A DNA stretch of 64,000 nucleotides from Plazaster borealis (Eukaryota > Echinodermata > Asteroidea > Forcipulatida > Labidiasteridae), in the NCBI GenBank assembly GCA_021014325.1, contig CM037461.1:4489501-4553500 (forward strand). Reading direction: 5' to 3'. The notes beneath the pieces are model-generated. The model did no database searches and had not been told where the DNA came from. It was given only the letters and a program-made list of their open reading frames with translations. Shown here piece after piece: positions 22,601 to 35,500 of this stretch (within the stretch, counting starts at the first letter, position 1; each line of letters opens with the position of its first letter). The translations under genes were made by a program, and so were the position numbers.

Positions 22601-25560
22601 ATATGAAAGCTATGATGTTCATAATTGGGCATGTGATAGATCAAGACGGGGGCTACATTTCAAAAGTTAACGTCAAAATCGTATGACCTTTTCTTCAAGG
22701 TCATGCCCCTAGGTCAAAGTTTGCCTTTGGTTGTTTTTCTTGAAAAACATCATATTCGAGCTTGTCTACAGCAAAACTCAAGATTGAAATTAAACTTTAC
22801 ATTGAAACTCATCAGACATTTGAACCTTAATATCAAGACGACACAAACTTGATGATGTCATGATGACGTCATTAGGTATTGAATTACATTAAATCAAAAT
22901 TTAATATTTGAACAAAATTCATAACTCATGAACGACCTGTTGTATTTTTACAATCTATAGATCATCGGAAAGTTCGTTAAAGGTCCAACAGACGCTACAC
23001 AGAAAATGACCCCATTTGACCTTGACTTCCGGTTCAACCCAGATAATCCATGTAATACTTGAAAAATTCGTAACTCCGAACCACACATTGGATTATTACA
23101 ATCTATACATCATCTGAAATGTCTGTATACAACCTAACATACGCTACACTTAATGTGACCCCGTTTGACCCTGACTTCCGGTTCAAAGCGGAAGTTGACA
23201 CTTAATGTTTCAAATTTCATAATTCCTGAACCACTCAATGGATTTTTACAATCTATACATCATTGGACAAGTATGTAACAACTTAACAAACGATATACAG
23301 AATGTGACCCCAATTGACCCTTACTTCCTGTTCATGGAAGATGAAATTTAATATTTGAAAAAAAAAATCAGAACTGCTCAACCACACATTGGATTTTTAT
23401 CATCTATACATCATTAGAAAGGGCTCCAAAGATTTAAGAAACGCTACACACTGTGACCTCATTTGACCTTGACCTTCCGGTAAAAACCGGAAAGTGAAAG
23501 TTAATGTTTCAACAAATTGTTGGAGATTTGAAATCCAAACATCATCTAAAACGTCTTCATAAACTAAATGCGCTACACAAAACGTGACCCCCTATTTGAC
23601 CTTGGACTTCCGGTCCAAACCGGAAGTTGAAGTTATTTTTTTTTGAAAAATTCATAACTCCTGGACCAGGCACTGGATTGATAAGGTAGAATGTTTATTC
23701 AATCAATCAATCGCTCACCACGAACACCTTGTTTTTGTAGTAAACAAAAACTGAATTTCTAGTTTTTTTTTTCTTCTCCATCTTCTTCTTCTTCTTCTTC
23801 CCTGGAACTCTTCTCTACAGCATAACTCAATAATGAAATTGAATTGAACAATGAAACTCATCAGACAATTGAACCTCGATATGAAGACGGCACAGAGTTG
23901 ATAACGTCATGATGACGTCATCAGGTGTCGAATTACAAGATTGTTAAAGTTGAAAAATGACCATTTGATAATTGCTGTATCTCATTGAATATGAAAGCTA
24001 TGATGTTCATAGTTGGGCATGTGATAGATCAATAATGAGGCTACATTTCAAAAGTTAACGTCAAAATTGTAGGACCTTTTCTTCAAGGTCATGCCCCTAG
24101 GTCAAAGTTTGCCTTTGGGTTTTTTCGTGAAAAACATCATATTCGAGCTTGTCTACAGCAAAACTCAAGATTGAAATTGAATTTTACATTGAAACTCATC
24201 AGACATTTGAACCTAAATACCAAGACGACACAAACTTGATGATGCCATGATGACATCATCAGGTATTAAATTACAATGAATCAAAGTTTAATATTTGTAA
24301 ACAAATCATAACTCTTGAACCACACATTGGATTTTTACAATCTATACATCCTCGGATAGGTCGTTACACGATCAACAAAAGGTACACAAAGTATGACCCT
24401 ATTTGACCTTGAATTTTGGTTCAAAACGGAAGTTGAAAGATTCACAAAATTATTATCTCAAAAACCACGTATTTTTTATCAAAGTTTTTGCATCAGGTGA
24501 TAGATGATTGAGCCTGCTCAAACTTTTGCACAGACATGACAACATTTTGACTTTTACATCTGGTCAAAACCGGACGTTAAAGCCAACGTTGGTTAAAGCG
24601 CACGTGTCTCTTGACGTGACTCACGTTGACAATGCACGACGGCACAACAGTGTATTAACACATGTAGGCACTACGCACACACTGAACATGCACATAGCAC
24701 GTGAGCACGTGTAGTTAGTTTACATTGTGTATAGTCTTGGTTCCAAGACGCTCCAGTTGAAGACTAATGTATGTACTGTACAGCTACATGTATGAATACG
24801 TTTGGCGTGACTGTGCAATATACAAAGAAACAAAGAGCGAAAAATTCAATATTTGAAAATGTTGTAACTCTTGAACCACACATTGGATATTTACAATCCA
24901 TACATCATCTGAAAGGTCTTAATAAACCTAACACGCGCTACACAAAGTGTGACCCTTTTTGACCTGAATTCCGGTTAAAACCGGAAGTTGAAATTTAATA
25001 TTTAAAAATATCTTAACATCTGAACCACTCATTCGATTTTTACAATCTATTCATCATGGGGAAAGTATGTAACAACTTTAGAAACGATATACAGAATGTA
25101 ACCCCAATTGACCCTTACTTCCTGTTCAAACCGGAAGATAACATTTGAAATTTGAAAAAAATCAGAACTCCTGAACCACACATTGGATTTTTATCATCAA
25201 TACATCATCGGAAAAGGCTCCAAAGATTTAAGAAACGCTACACACTGTGACCTTATTTGATCTTGACTTCCGGTTCAAACCGGAAAGTGAAAGTTAATGT
25301 TTCAACAAATCGTAACTTCTAAACAACACATTGTATTTTTACAGTCTATACATTATTGGGAAAGTATGTATCAATCTAAGAAATAGTACAGAATGTGACC
25401 TCATTTGACATTGACTTCCTGTTCAAACCGGAAGATGAAATTTAATACTTGAAAAAATCATAACTTGTCGACACCAAATCATTCACTCATAATTTGATGA
25501 CATTACTCTCGAACACCTTGTTTTTGTTACCAACAAAAACTGAATCTCTAGTTTGTATTA
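19690..25560. repeat. Large diverged repeat array with palindromic CRE-like and ACTTCCGG modules
   Basis: A 1.4-2 kb unit recurs about three times. Landmarks: CTCACCACGAACACCGTG followed by a (CTT)n tract at about 20205, 22335, 23718 and (without the tract) 25500; TGACGTCATGATGACGTCAT-like palindromes near 20388, 20724, 21385, 21727, 22516, 22857 and 23906; and many 130-170 bp subunits that end GACTTCCGGTTCAAACCGGA-like inverted repeats (clearest at 22900-23640 and 24850-25460). The block 19693-19875 recurs at 21948-22130. 21110-21440 is tandemly repeated at 21450-21770. No gene is seen. Confidence 0.85.
19878..19995. mobile_element. GGCCYAATT foldback MITE, copy 3, with an empty paralogous site
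   Basis: Termini GGCCTAATTGCATGG and CCATGAAATTGGGCC, flanked by CAG at 19875-19877 and 19996-19998. The duplicated host block at 21948-22160 has the same flanks joined through one CAG near 22130, showing the uninserted state. Confidence 0.88.
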
Positions 25561-27330
25561 TTTGTTTTATTGTATCAGCATTTATTTCAGTTTCACCTAT
25601 TATTTTACATCCAATTAATTGAGTCATACAACAAAATTCAAATCGTCATTCCTTGAGAGAGTACACATCAGTAACAGTTGATGCATGTTACCCCATATGG
25701 TGATTTGTGTAGACAATTTCGGCTGATAGTGCCATCTGTTTAATAAACTTTCTTTAGGCCACGTTAATTGACCGTAGTGGACACACACACAATGGTGTCA
25801 TCGGGGACACACTGGTGTCACCCACGCGGTGAACTAACATGACTAAAGGTAGTTTGTTCAAAAGAGGGCGCTGTACCAGACCAATAGTCAACACATACGC
25901 TGTGGGGGACACCATTCCCCCAAGTCATCAGTGTGGCAGGAAATGTTGTCCCTCATAATGGCAAATTGTGTAGACATTTCGTTTGTTAGCGCCCTCTTTT
26001 GATTTAATTTATCTTAACACAAACGGGGGAAACACACGGGGTTGAGCAAATATCAGAAACCGGCATGAGGAAAAATAACTATATTTGGGATTCATCCGTA
26101 TAGGCATAACACCATAATGCGTTTGAATCGAACACTGTTCAAGCCTTGCTATTTGAAAGTTTTTCAAAAATTGTGTTGGTTTGTTGCTGCCCTTTTGTTG
26201 TTTCTTTGTGAGGGTTAATAACATTGTATAAGAAACTTGAAGACTTGAACTGACATGCAAGGATGGTATGCGACCACTAGATGGTTCTTACTGTTTCATC
26301 CGCAAAACCCGGATTTCTGATCATACTAATCCGCAGTATTTTTGACCTTGTGAGGGCGTGTTTTATCATTTAGTGGGCACACGCTGCACAAAAAAAAAAA
26401 AAAAAAAAAAAAAAACACACAGCCAGTCAAAATAAGATAAATCTGTAGCTTTGATGCAAGGATATTTGCTAATGGAAGCGACCCCATGCAGTCAAAAATA
26501 CTGTCAATTATGAAGAGGTCTGATCATTGCGGAACGTGAAAAGGGCACTCCAGCGCACACACATCCAACCAGCAGCCAACTCACAAGCTTCACCGATCAA
26601 GACAAACTTGGATCCTTCCCGACCAAATGTTCATCCCTCAAGCACTAGTTTTAAGCTGCATCACCACCCGTAGTCCAGCATTCCCATGAATACGGGCAGA
26701 GTATACTGTTCGAAACGTCGAGACCCCACCGGCTCTTTTCAGAGCCAACACTCCCACAAAATAGTTTTTACACAAGTTTACTTTTTTTATTTTAGTTACT
26801 TTTTAAAATGTTTTTCAAACTTTAAGTCCACCCAAACAGTATGTAGGGAACGAAGCTTTTAACTTCCCAAACCCATAACAATCACTTTTCTAAATTTAAG
26901 CTATTACCAATGGTTTGCCTAAGCAGGAAATAACATTTGTTCACCTCTGCATGCAAGGTTATACACAAAGTTATGAAGGAAGGGGGCTCCATTCGCATTA
27001 TTATACAATTGGGTAATATTTACGGAAAAACCAAGTCCAAGCAAAACAAGTGATCCTTTGTGATGTGCAATTCAATGTAGGCCTACATGTAGACCTACGG
27101 GGTGATGAAATCTGGGTTTTTTTCTGTACAGCACACACGTCTCTTTCTCAAAAGAGAGTTGTTGACAGAGCAGTTCTACTGCGCAGCACACAAGTGATGC
27201 AGTCTGAGGGTTTTATAAACTTGATTGTAAAGGTTCGATCATTACGATCAGAACATTAGTCGCAGAACGTTGGAATCGATTTTACAGACAACATCTCCGC
27301 ATAATTGTAACAGTTTATCTACATAGCTTA
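25561..27330. other. Non-coding stretch upstream of the LRR gene
   Basis: No gene is supported. It holds an A-tract of about 24 at 26391, a retroposon-tail-like sentence near 26640-26760 (TACTGTTCGAAACGTCGAGA), and probably the promoter and leader of the gene starting at 27421, whose transcription start I cannot place. Confidence 0.4.
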
Positions 27331-27420
27331 TTGTATAGTCCACAGATCAGACTAACGCGAGAGGTCTCCACTAACAGGGCTGACTTATTAATTTGGGTAA
27401 AGAAGGTTGCTTTTGAAAAC

Positions 27421-29291
27421 ATGGCCAACCGTGGATTTAAAGGCGGCTTTCTACCATTTGGTTTAGGTTTGATTGCATGTGTACTTATCATTGGACGAGT
27501 CGGAGCCGCGAATACGGAGGAAGCGTGTGAGGTGTGCCAATGCGATAGTCAGCGATTGATAGTTAACTGCAACAATAAAGGTCTGACTGAGCTACCACTC
27601 GGCATACCTAATAACACAACAAAAATGTAAGTATTTGTTTTGTGGGTGATGTGTTTAGATGTAATGAATGTTTTTGTAGATAGTATTGGGTTTAGTATTT
27701 GTTTTGTTATGGTCCCCTCTTTATGCTTCAAGTGGACGTTTTAGCCTTTTGAGACCTCAAATCCGACGGACAAACAAATGACGATTAATCGCCATAAATG
27801 ACGATTAATCGCCAGTTTGTTCAATTTTACACATCTGCAGGTGCAGAAATGTCAACAAAACTACTAAGAGCAGCTAATTAATATGCGCATACCTAACATC
27901 AGTATTTTGTAAATGTTCTTTTGAGTTGAAACTTAACAGTAATGCTTATCTTGGAGAGTATTTTGTTTATGCGAAAGAAAATAAGTAATTTGTCATTAAA
28001 TATGCAAATAAGCTAATTAGGAGCTTCTTATATATTCGTAATATTTTCATTTTCTTAATAAGCCATTTGACCTGTCAACCAATAATCTACAAGTAGGGGA
28101 CACTTAGGCAGTATTTGTGTTTACATTTTCAAACGATAGACAGTTGAGACATCAATTTAATTGTTGAATAATTTCGGTGATAATTTGCCAACCTAATTAA
28201 TTATGCATAACCTTTTGATTCATAAAATGGCACAAAATTGAGCGTTTTTTTTTTTACTCGAATCAATGTGTTTTCCACTATTGTCATAAACAAATTGCAA
28301 GTACAAAAATTTAGTTTGCAACTGTACATGAAGCATTTTCACAAATAGAACTAAAATCTGCAGAATGACTCCTGGATGTCAGTTTGATAAAATGTTCACT
28401 GAAAATTAAATGCATGGAAGTTTAGACTGAAGTTGGCATCTAATTTTGACAATAACGTAAGAGATTTAAACTAAGAATGATCTTTTGTTTAACATAAGAC
28501 AGTAAATCATCGTCCCATTCTTTTTTTTAGAGGATATGGGAACAACTGGTCATATGGCGGATCATAAATGATAGTAAAGAATTTATACTCTTGTTCTTGG
28601 TAGAATCTATATTCTTCTTCCATTAGTTCATCAATGTCTTTTGCTGTGCTCTCTCACAACCCTACCTTTGTACATCTAAGCGTTTTCTACAGGGAGATAA
28701 GCATGTATGACGGATTATTTTGTTGATTATATATTTTGTATCTGTGCTTCTGTTTGTTTTCAATTTAGCGAGACGCTTTTCCTTGAGTTCAGCACGTTTT
28801 GTTTCCTTATTTGGCAGTTCTTGTGATTCTCATGTGAAAGCTGTTTCGTCTGAAATTTCACGTGCAGGGTTATTGAGCTTGAAAATAATCTCCTTCAGTC
28901 TGGAAGTTAGTTCCTCAGTGGTCAATTGCTTTCCACTTGCTGTTACCAAAAACAATAAGGACCCCTTTACCACCCCTCGATTCACCGATATAAACTATCT
29001 CATGTGCACATTTTGGTTGTGTTTATTCTTTCGTTACAGATTTCTTCCCTCGAATTATGTAGGCCTGCTGCCAGCAGGCTGAGCGGCAAAATACTTTATG
29101 CATAAGAAGTTTTGTACACAAAGAAAACTTGGGCGCGCAGCGCGGCCGTAACGTATTTCCAATGGACTACTTCGAAGTGCTAATCGGTTATGATGTAATA
29201 GGCTGGGCGATGAGACTCCTTCTATTTTCTTCCTCCATGGTGATACCATCATCAACAACAACCACAACAACAACAGCAACAACAACAACAA

Positions 29292-29328
<37 letters not shown>

Positions 29329-29544
29329 AACAGCAACAACAACAGCAACAACAACAGCAACAACAATAACAGCAACAACAATAACAGCAACAACAACAAC
29401 AACAACAACAACAACATAAAAAAGCAGCAACAAAAACAACGACAACAACATTAACACTAATAACAACAACGACAGAAAACCCCAACAACGGCAACAACAA
29501 AACAACAACAACAAAACAACAGCAACGACAACGACAACGACAAC

Positions 29545-29579
<35 letters not shown>

Positions 29580-32500
29580 AACAGCAACAACAACAGCAAC
29601 AACAACAGCAACAACAATAACAGCAACAACAACAACAACAAGAACAACATAAAAAACAGCAGCAACAAAAACAACAACAACAACATTAACACTAATAACA
29701 ACAACGACAGAAAACCCCAACAACGGCAACAACAACAACAAAACAACAGCAACGAAAAAACAAACAGACACCCCATCAAAAGAAAGAAGAAACACAACAA
29801 CTTTCAAAACTGTAGGGAATTTTTTGCCAAAGCAATTAGAACAACAACATTATTGAGAAAGCAAAACTACCTTTTACTTTTACTTTTTGTATGTGTACAA
29901 TTTCGGAACAAAATAAACCACCACCCCCCTACTCAAAGAGTCCATGCAACCATGGTGATGAATTGACCTTTTGTACCTCTGGAACGCTTCTAGTGATGCA
30001 TAGTACCAACACTGAAGTTTGTTTTCAGAACTGAACAAAAGAAAATACTGTTTGGGGGAGACGTGTACGCTTTATACGGATCAAGATTTCCCCAGATTTG
30101 TTTTCTTTAGTGTAAGGTGGCACAATGGACAATTTGCACAATGACATTACCATGATTCGCTTTGACGGGGGTTTCCCCTAAAGAGTTGCCAATGTTGCGA
30201 CATGGAAGAGTGCCTTTCTACAGTATAATAACTACACGCAAGTGATTGACCTATTGTACCGTGCGTCTCTATGATACCGGGACCTTTTCGAAATCTCTGC
30301 ACGGGATTGGGCTCCGGCTCAGGCTCCGTCCTCACATTAGAAGTCCTGCACCGAAAGCACACAATTCAGAATATTTGACGGAGCCGGAGCCGTGGTTTCG
30401 AAAAGGCCCTTATTTCTCACGGAACTAAGTCGCGAAGTTTGACCCCTCCACTTGTGTTTACGCCGCGTCTTTGTCTTGTTTAGCTTTAATCATAAAGCAG
30501 TATACTTATTTATCTGAGGACAAGTTGGTTAAAAACCTTTATTTACACTGCATAAACTAACATTAGATGTATAGTTGATGCAAAGCCAATCACTATGAAA
30601 TGAAACCTTGTATTTTAAAATAAACCGATGTTAACGTGCTGCTGATCATTCTGCCTCTTAATCGTTACGATTTAAGAGACTCTGTATAGAGCCTTTTTGA
30701 AATTATTGCAAACTGTACACTAAAAGACTTAATACATATAAGGTGCACAGGCATAAAATGACTGGTTGCAACATGTAAGATAATTTTTCTTCAGTTTTGA
30801 ATAAAAAAGGACGTTTATATCTCAAAATTGTTGGTGAACAAGGACAATTTGCCTAGAGTGGGATTTGAACCTGTTACCGGGTTTCATACCAGGTGCTCTG
30901 CTAACTAGCTAAACGTTGCGGTAGTCTAAAGTTTATGACTTGATAGTTTAGTTGGTAGACCTTAACACGAAGGTCAAAGGTTGAAAACCAACGTAAATGT
31001 TCTTTGTTCACCTGAACCCAGTCAGTCTGTCTTGTCATGAACTCAAAAAACTTTCGGTTCAAAATTGACTGGAATTACGGGTCCCATTGAGCCCGACTTA
31101 TCTTTTGTCACGGCATCTGTGCATTATGACCAGAAACTGTGTGAAAGTTATTTGTATTGTTAGTATCATTGATGGAGACACCCAACATTTTCTTGGGAAA
31201 TTTTATTCAAACCCCAGAGGTCACACACTCTAAACATTCCCGGGACACAATTGACCCTGACTCCTGGTCCTAGGGCACCTGACCCACCTCCGGGTCAGTA
31301 TGATCCCTAAGACTGGTTTACAAATGGGTTTTAATCCAGATTTGGTGTCAGTTTAACAATTTTCCGGGGTTATTTTGAAACAGATTCAGAACCCTGCTGA
31401 GCCATAAATTTATGAGGCCCCAGGGGACACCAAATCCGGAACAATTCTGACTCGGGAATGTTAATAGTGTAGGTACAGAACCTACTATTGTCCATGTTTT
31501 CTTTGATATGACACCGTCAGTTATTTGTTATTGTTGTGTATTACTTGTCTAACAGAGACCTTGGTGGGAATTTGTTGCGAGAGATACCCGAAGATTGGTT
31601 TTTACAGTTTTATCGACTCATTTCCCTGTAAGTATTGAATCTGACGTAATGTTAACATAATCGTAGGCAAGTTTACAGAGAGGTCCATGGGCCAAAATTC
31701 ATGAAGATATCAATCAGAAAATGCTGCTTAGCAAAATAATGAGCATTGAACTGAACGGTATTTGAATGGAAACCTATTTCTGTTTAAAACATAATTGTTC
31801 TGTCCTTAGCAGGTTTTTGTGCTCACATTTTTTTTTTAAAATCAGGGCCATGGTAATTTTAGGATTGAACCTTAATAATTTAAATTTTAATGTTTTTGAT
31901 ATTATAATAGATGCTGTAAACTATGCTATGGTATAAATGCGCATATAAATGTTAATTTTCCCACGCTTTGACCCTAGCAGGTTTTTAATGACAACACACA
32001 CACTTGTGTTAACACCGGCAATCGTGGACATCCCCTTTGTTCAACTCTTTGTGATAGCAACAGTGGACAACAATGTTTTCCTTTGTAATAACAACCGTTG
32101 ACCTGTTCCTGGTTTGGTTGGCTGCATATTGCGCCACAGCACCTTGTAAACCATGACATGGTGCTCTGCAAAGGAATAGGTCTCATACTTTAACACGTAA
32201 CTCCACTTACCTTGTTAGAACAATACTGAGCGCTTTGAGACATTATTATTATTACCCCTTTTGTTTAAGGTCCACGGTTTGAATGTGGATACCTACCCAT
32301 CAAAACACAACACAACACACACAAACACATTAGTGTGTAAACACCTGTACTCGGGGACTTCTCATTATGTCCCTCTTTTGTTTGTACGTTAACTTTTTGG
32401 CCACAGCTCCCATTGGTTTTGTACACACTTTCCAAATGGGGACCTTTACCGAACCAGGGACCCTTTTGTCATCCAGTCTTATAGGTCCCCGGTTTGAATG

Positions 32501-35500
32501 TGTATACAAACCTGCACACTCATGTTTGAAAATTGTGTAAATAATTGGACATCCCATAGTTTGGACTTAGGTTTTTTAGCGACATTCCCATCGGTTTTGA
32601 AGGATTCTTGAAGGGATGCAGGTGCCACTCCCACAGGATGACACTTGGGATGCCTTTGATACCCCATACAACCAGAGGGTATATGAGCAAATTTGCGCGG
32701 AGTTTGGTGTCTCACCGCACACCGACTGGCGGCAGAGCATCGACCAAAATAGTGGTCTTGGAACGCCGTATCATTGGTGGAAAGGTTCAGTGCTCTCTAT
32801 TAAAGAAGTGAGCAACGATTTGGTTGCTAGTGGGGGTCTTAACCCCAGCTTCGGTGTTTCGTCGAACGACTATAGAAAAGACCGCATGAGCTTTGGTGAT
32901 AGACCAGCCACGTTCAGCGTCGACTACATCGGTCAGGGGCCAGAAGGAGACCAAGCATGGACAACATTTGTTCTCGACAAGTCGGAGGGCCTTACCCAAC
33001 CTGGGGTTGAAAGAATCAACGACTCTATTTGAACATACGTGTGGGCTATCCTAGGCGCACAGGCGCAGATTCGCTCGAGTATTATTGGCACCGGTGCCGC
33101 ATTTGACACCCAGAAACAGTTCTTAGCGAATGTTGAGGATGCGGTCTCAAGCCCTGTAGATCTCCCGAGTGCGGTGGCACGCTACCAAGACATGCTTCGA
33201 TACGCCCGCTCTAAGGTTGACTATGTATTCGGAATTGGTTTGTATATGGCTCCCAGCAACATGGAGTTGCAGATTGGAACTATTCAGGACTACAACAACG
33301 AGATTGTGATCGCGGAGCAGGGGCAAAATTTGGGCTTTAACAACGGTATAAATGCAGTTGTCGAGAATTTGTTACCTGTAAAGGATATGGAGGGGCCTCC
33401 TGCAAGGCCAGCACACCTAGCTCAAACTCCGGAAGTTAGTTTGATGGGACCGGTTTTGGCACAGCCTGATATCGACGTAGATGAAAGACAAACTTTCGTA
33501 GACGAAAGTTTAGCGCACTATGATGGGCGAACTGCACTTGTTGTTGGTGGCGTTGCTGTTGGTCTCGGTTGGCTCGCTCTACGCTAAAACTTTTGTCTAC
33601 AAAAACTTTTGTCTACAAAAACTTTTGTCTACAAAAGTTTATTATTTATAAAAGATTAAAGTTAACAGTACACCGCCGATGGCAACAATTATTGCCCATA
33701 GGTTTCCCGCGAGCCAGCCAGCAGTTTTACTCAAGAGGTTGAGGAGCCACGATATAATGCCTCCGATGATGCCCGGTAGTGCGGCTGCAGCCTTTCCAGC
33801 TAATTGGGCTAGAAGGCGCCCGAGAGCTTGCAAATGTTTTTCGCCCACTCTTTTACCCCATCTTTACTTGCGGGGGGCGTGGGAGGTGTTGGCGGTGTAA
33901 CCCCGCCAGCTGGCCCACCAGTCAAGGCAAGAACCAGAGTGCTGATGGCAAAGCCCAGTGCAGTGATAATGGTGGCTATGGTCACACCCTGCTCGCGGAA
34001 CAGGGTCCGTAGCCGATCGGCCAGAGATTTGTTTTTATCTAGAACGCTAGATATGGTCTCACGAATTTGGCGGAACTGTGACCGAAGTTGTTGGTTGAGG
34101 ACATCAACGCTGTCTCGAGCCGCTGCGAGATCATCTTCGGCTTTTGTAATTTCACGTTCGATTTGGTCCGCTCGCTCAGTTGTCCCGGGTTGCTTAAGCT
34201 CTTCGCGATAGCCCTCGATTAGCTGCTGGAGAGAAACTACTTTGCTCTCTTGCACCGCTTTTGTGGCACGCAAAGTTTTCAGGGCTTTGTCAAGCCCTAG
34301 AATCTCTCTCATAGGCAAAAGATTTTCTTCCTCAGTAGGCGGCTCAGATGACTTACTAATAAGTAAATCATCTAAAACATTAACTGTCTGATCTAGTACA
34401 TCACCATCTGCTTGTGTTGCATTTTGTGCTTTATCAGCAACCTTTTCTAACTCGCGAAGGGTAGGTCGAGAATGACGACGCAGTGTACTGTCGTACCCAG
34501 GCAGGTTGAGAAAATCTCGAATAGCTCTGGAGCCCCCAGAGCCAAAACTTTGGGCAATAGTACCCAATCCTAAAAACTTTTTAGGGCCTTTAGTAGCACT
34601 CATCCGAACCTTTTTATCACCTTCTACCCAGTAAAGTGTTTTACCATCTTCGCCGACCTGAAACCGTTTGTATTCTATGATCGTAGGTCGAGGGCCATTG
34701 TTTAGACCTATCTCCTCATAGAAAGCATTTACTAAACGGTCTCGCTGTTCTCGCAACTCGTCTGTACGGATGTCGTCGCGCGCTTGGTTGATGCGGTCGC
34801 CGTATTCATTAGCCGATAGCCCATCTAAGGGTGCCCCGATAGGAGGTTCAGGGGAAATAAAACTGGTTTCTTCTTCGACTTCTGGTTGTTTTTCGGGTGC
34901 ATCAAAATCATTCATTTCAAAGCCACCTTCTGCCATATTGAATACAAAGGTTGGCTTTACTTATATTGAACACTCGCCAAGGTTTAATACACACAAACTT
35001 TGTATAGACAAAAGATAAAGTTTGGTTTGAATGGCATCGTCAAAGTACGGACGCAAACTGAATCCTCTTAGAAGCCTGCAGAATCCACTCGGGATCAAAG
35101 GCATACGGCAGAGCGTGGTTGTAACCAACAACCCCTCCACTATCGACCAAAATCAGCAGCTCTTGGTCCGCTTTCCCAACCTTGGCGCCCAGGATGTGAT
35201 TGTTCCTGGAACAGCCCGCCTCGCATTTACCATCGCCCTCACCTCGACCGACGACAATCGAACAGTGGTTCAAAACCTTGGCCAAGCCGTTGTGAAGAAA
35301 AAGACAATCAGGATCAGTGGTAATGAGGTCATGTCTATAGATGACAGCGATGTTATCGGCTGCTACACCGACCTTTGGAAAACGTTGGGAGAGCGCCGGT
35401 CTCAGGTCTACCAGGGTATTGATGTGGCGGAAGACGCTAACATGCTTAAACTGAGGGTGGGCGCCGGAGATGGTGATAGTTCTACGGCGCAAGACAAGGC

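Noticed and set aside
29055..29810. Leucine-, valine- or threonine-only long frames
   Set aside because: Translations of the (CAA)n simple repeat.
30861..30871. Functional tRNA gene
   Set aside because: A B box is present but no complete acceptor stem or cloverleaf could be drawn; retroposon head is more likely.
33030..33032. Stop-codon readthrough or selenocysteine at the in-frame TGA
   Set aside because: Neighbouring Polinton genes carry several clear frameshifts, so ordinary decay is the simpler reading, and no structure supporting recoding was recognised.
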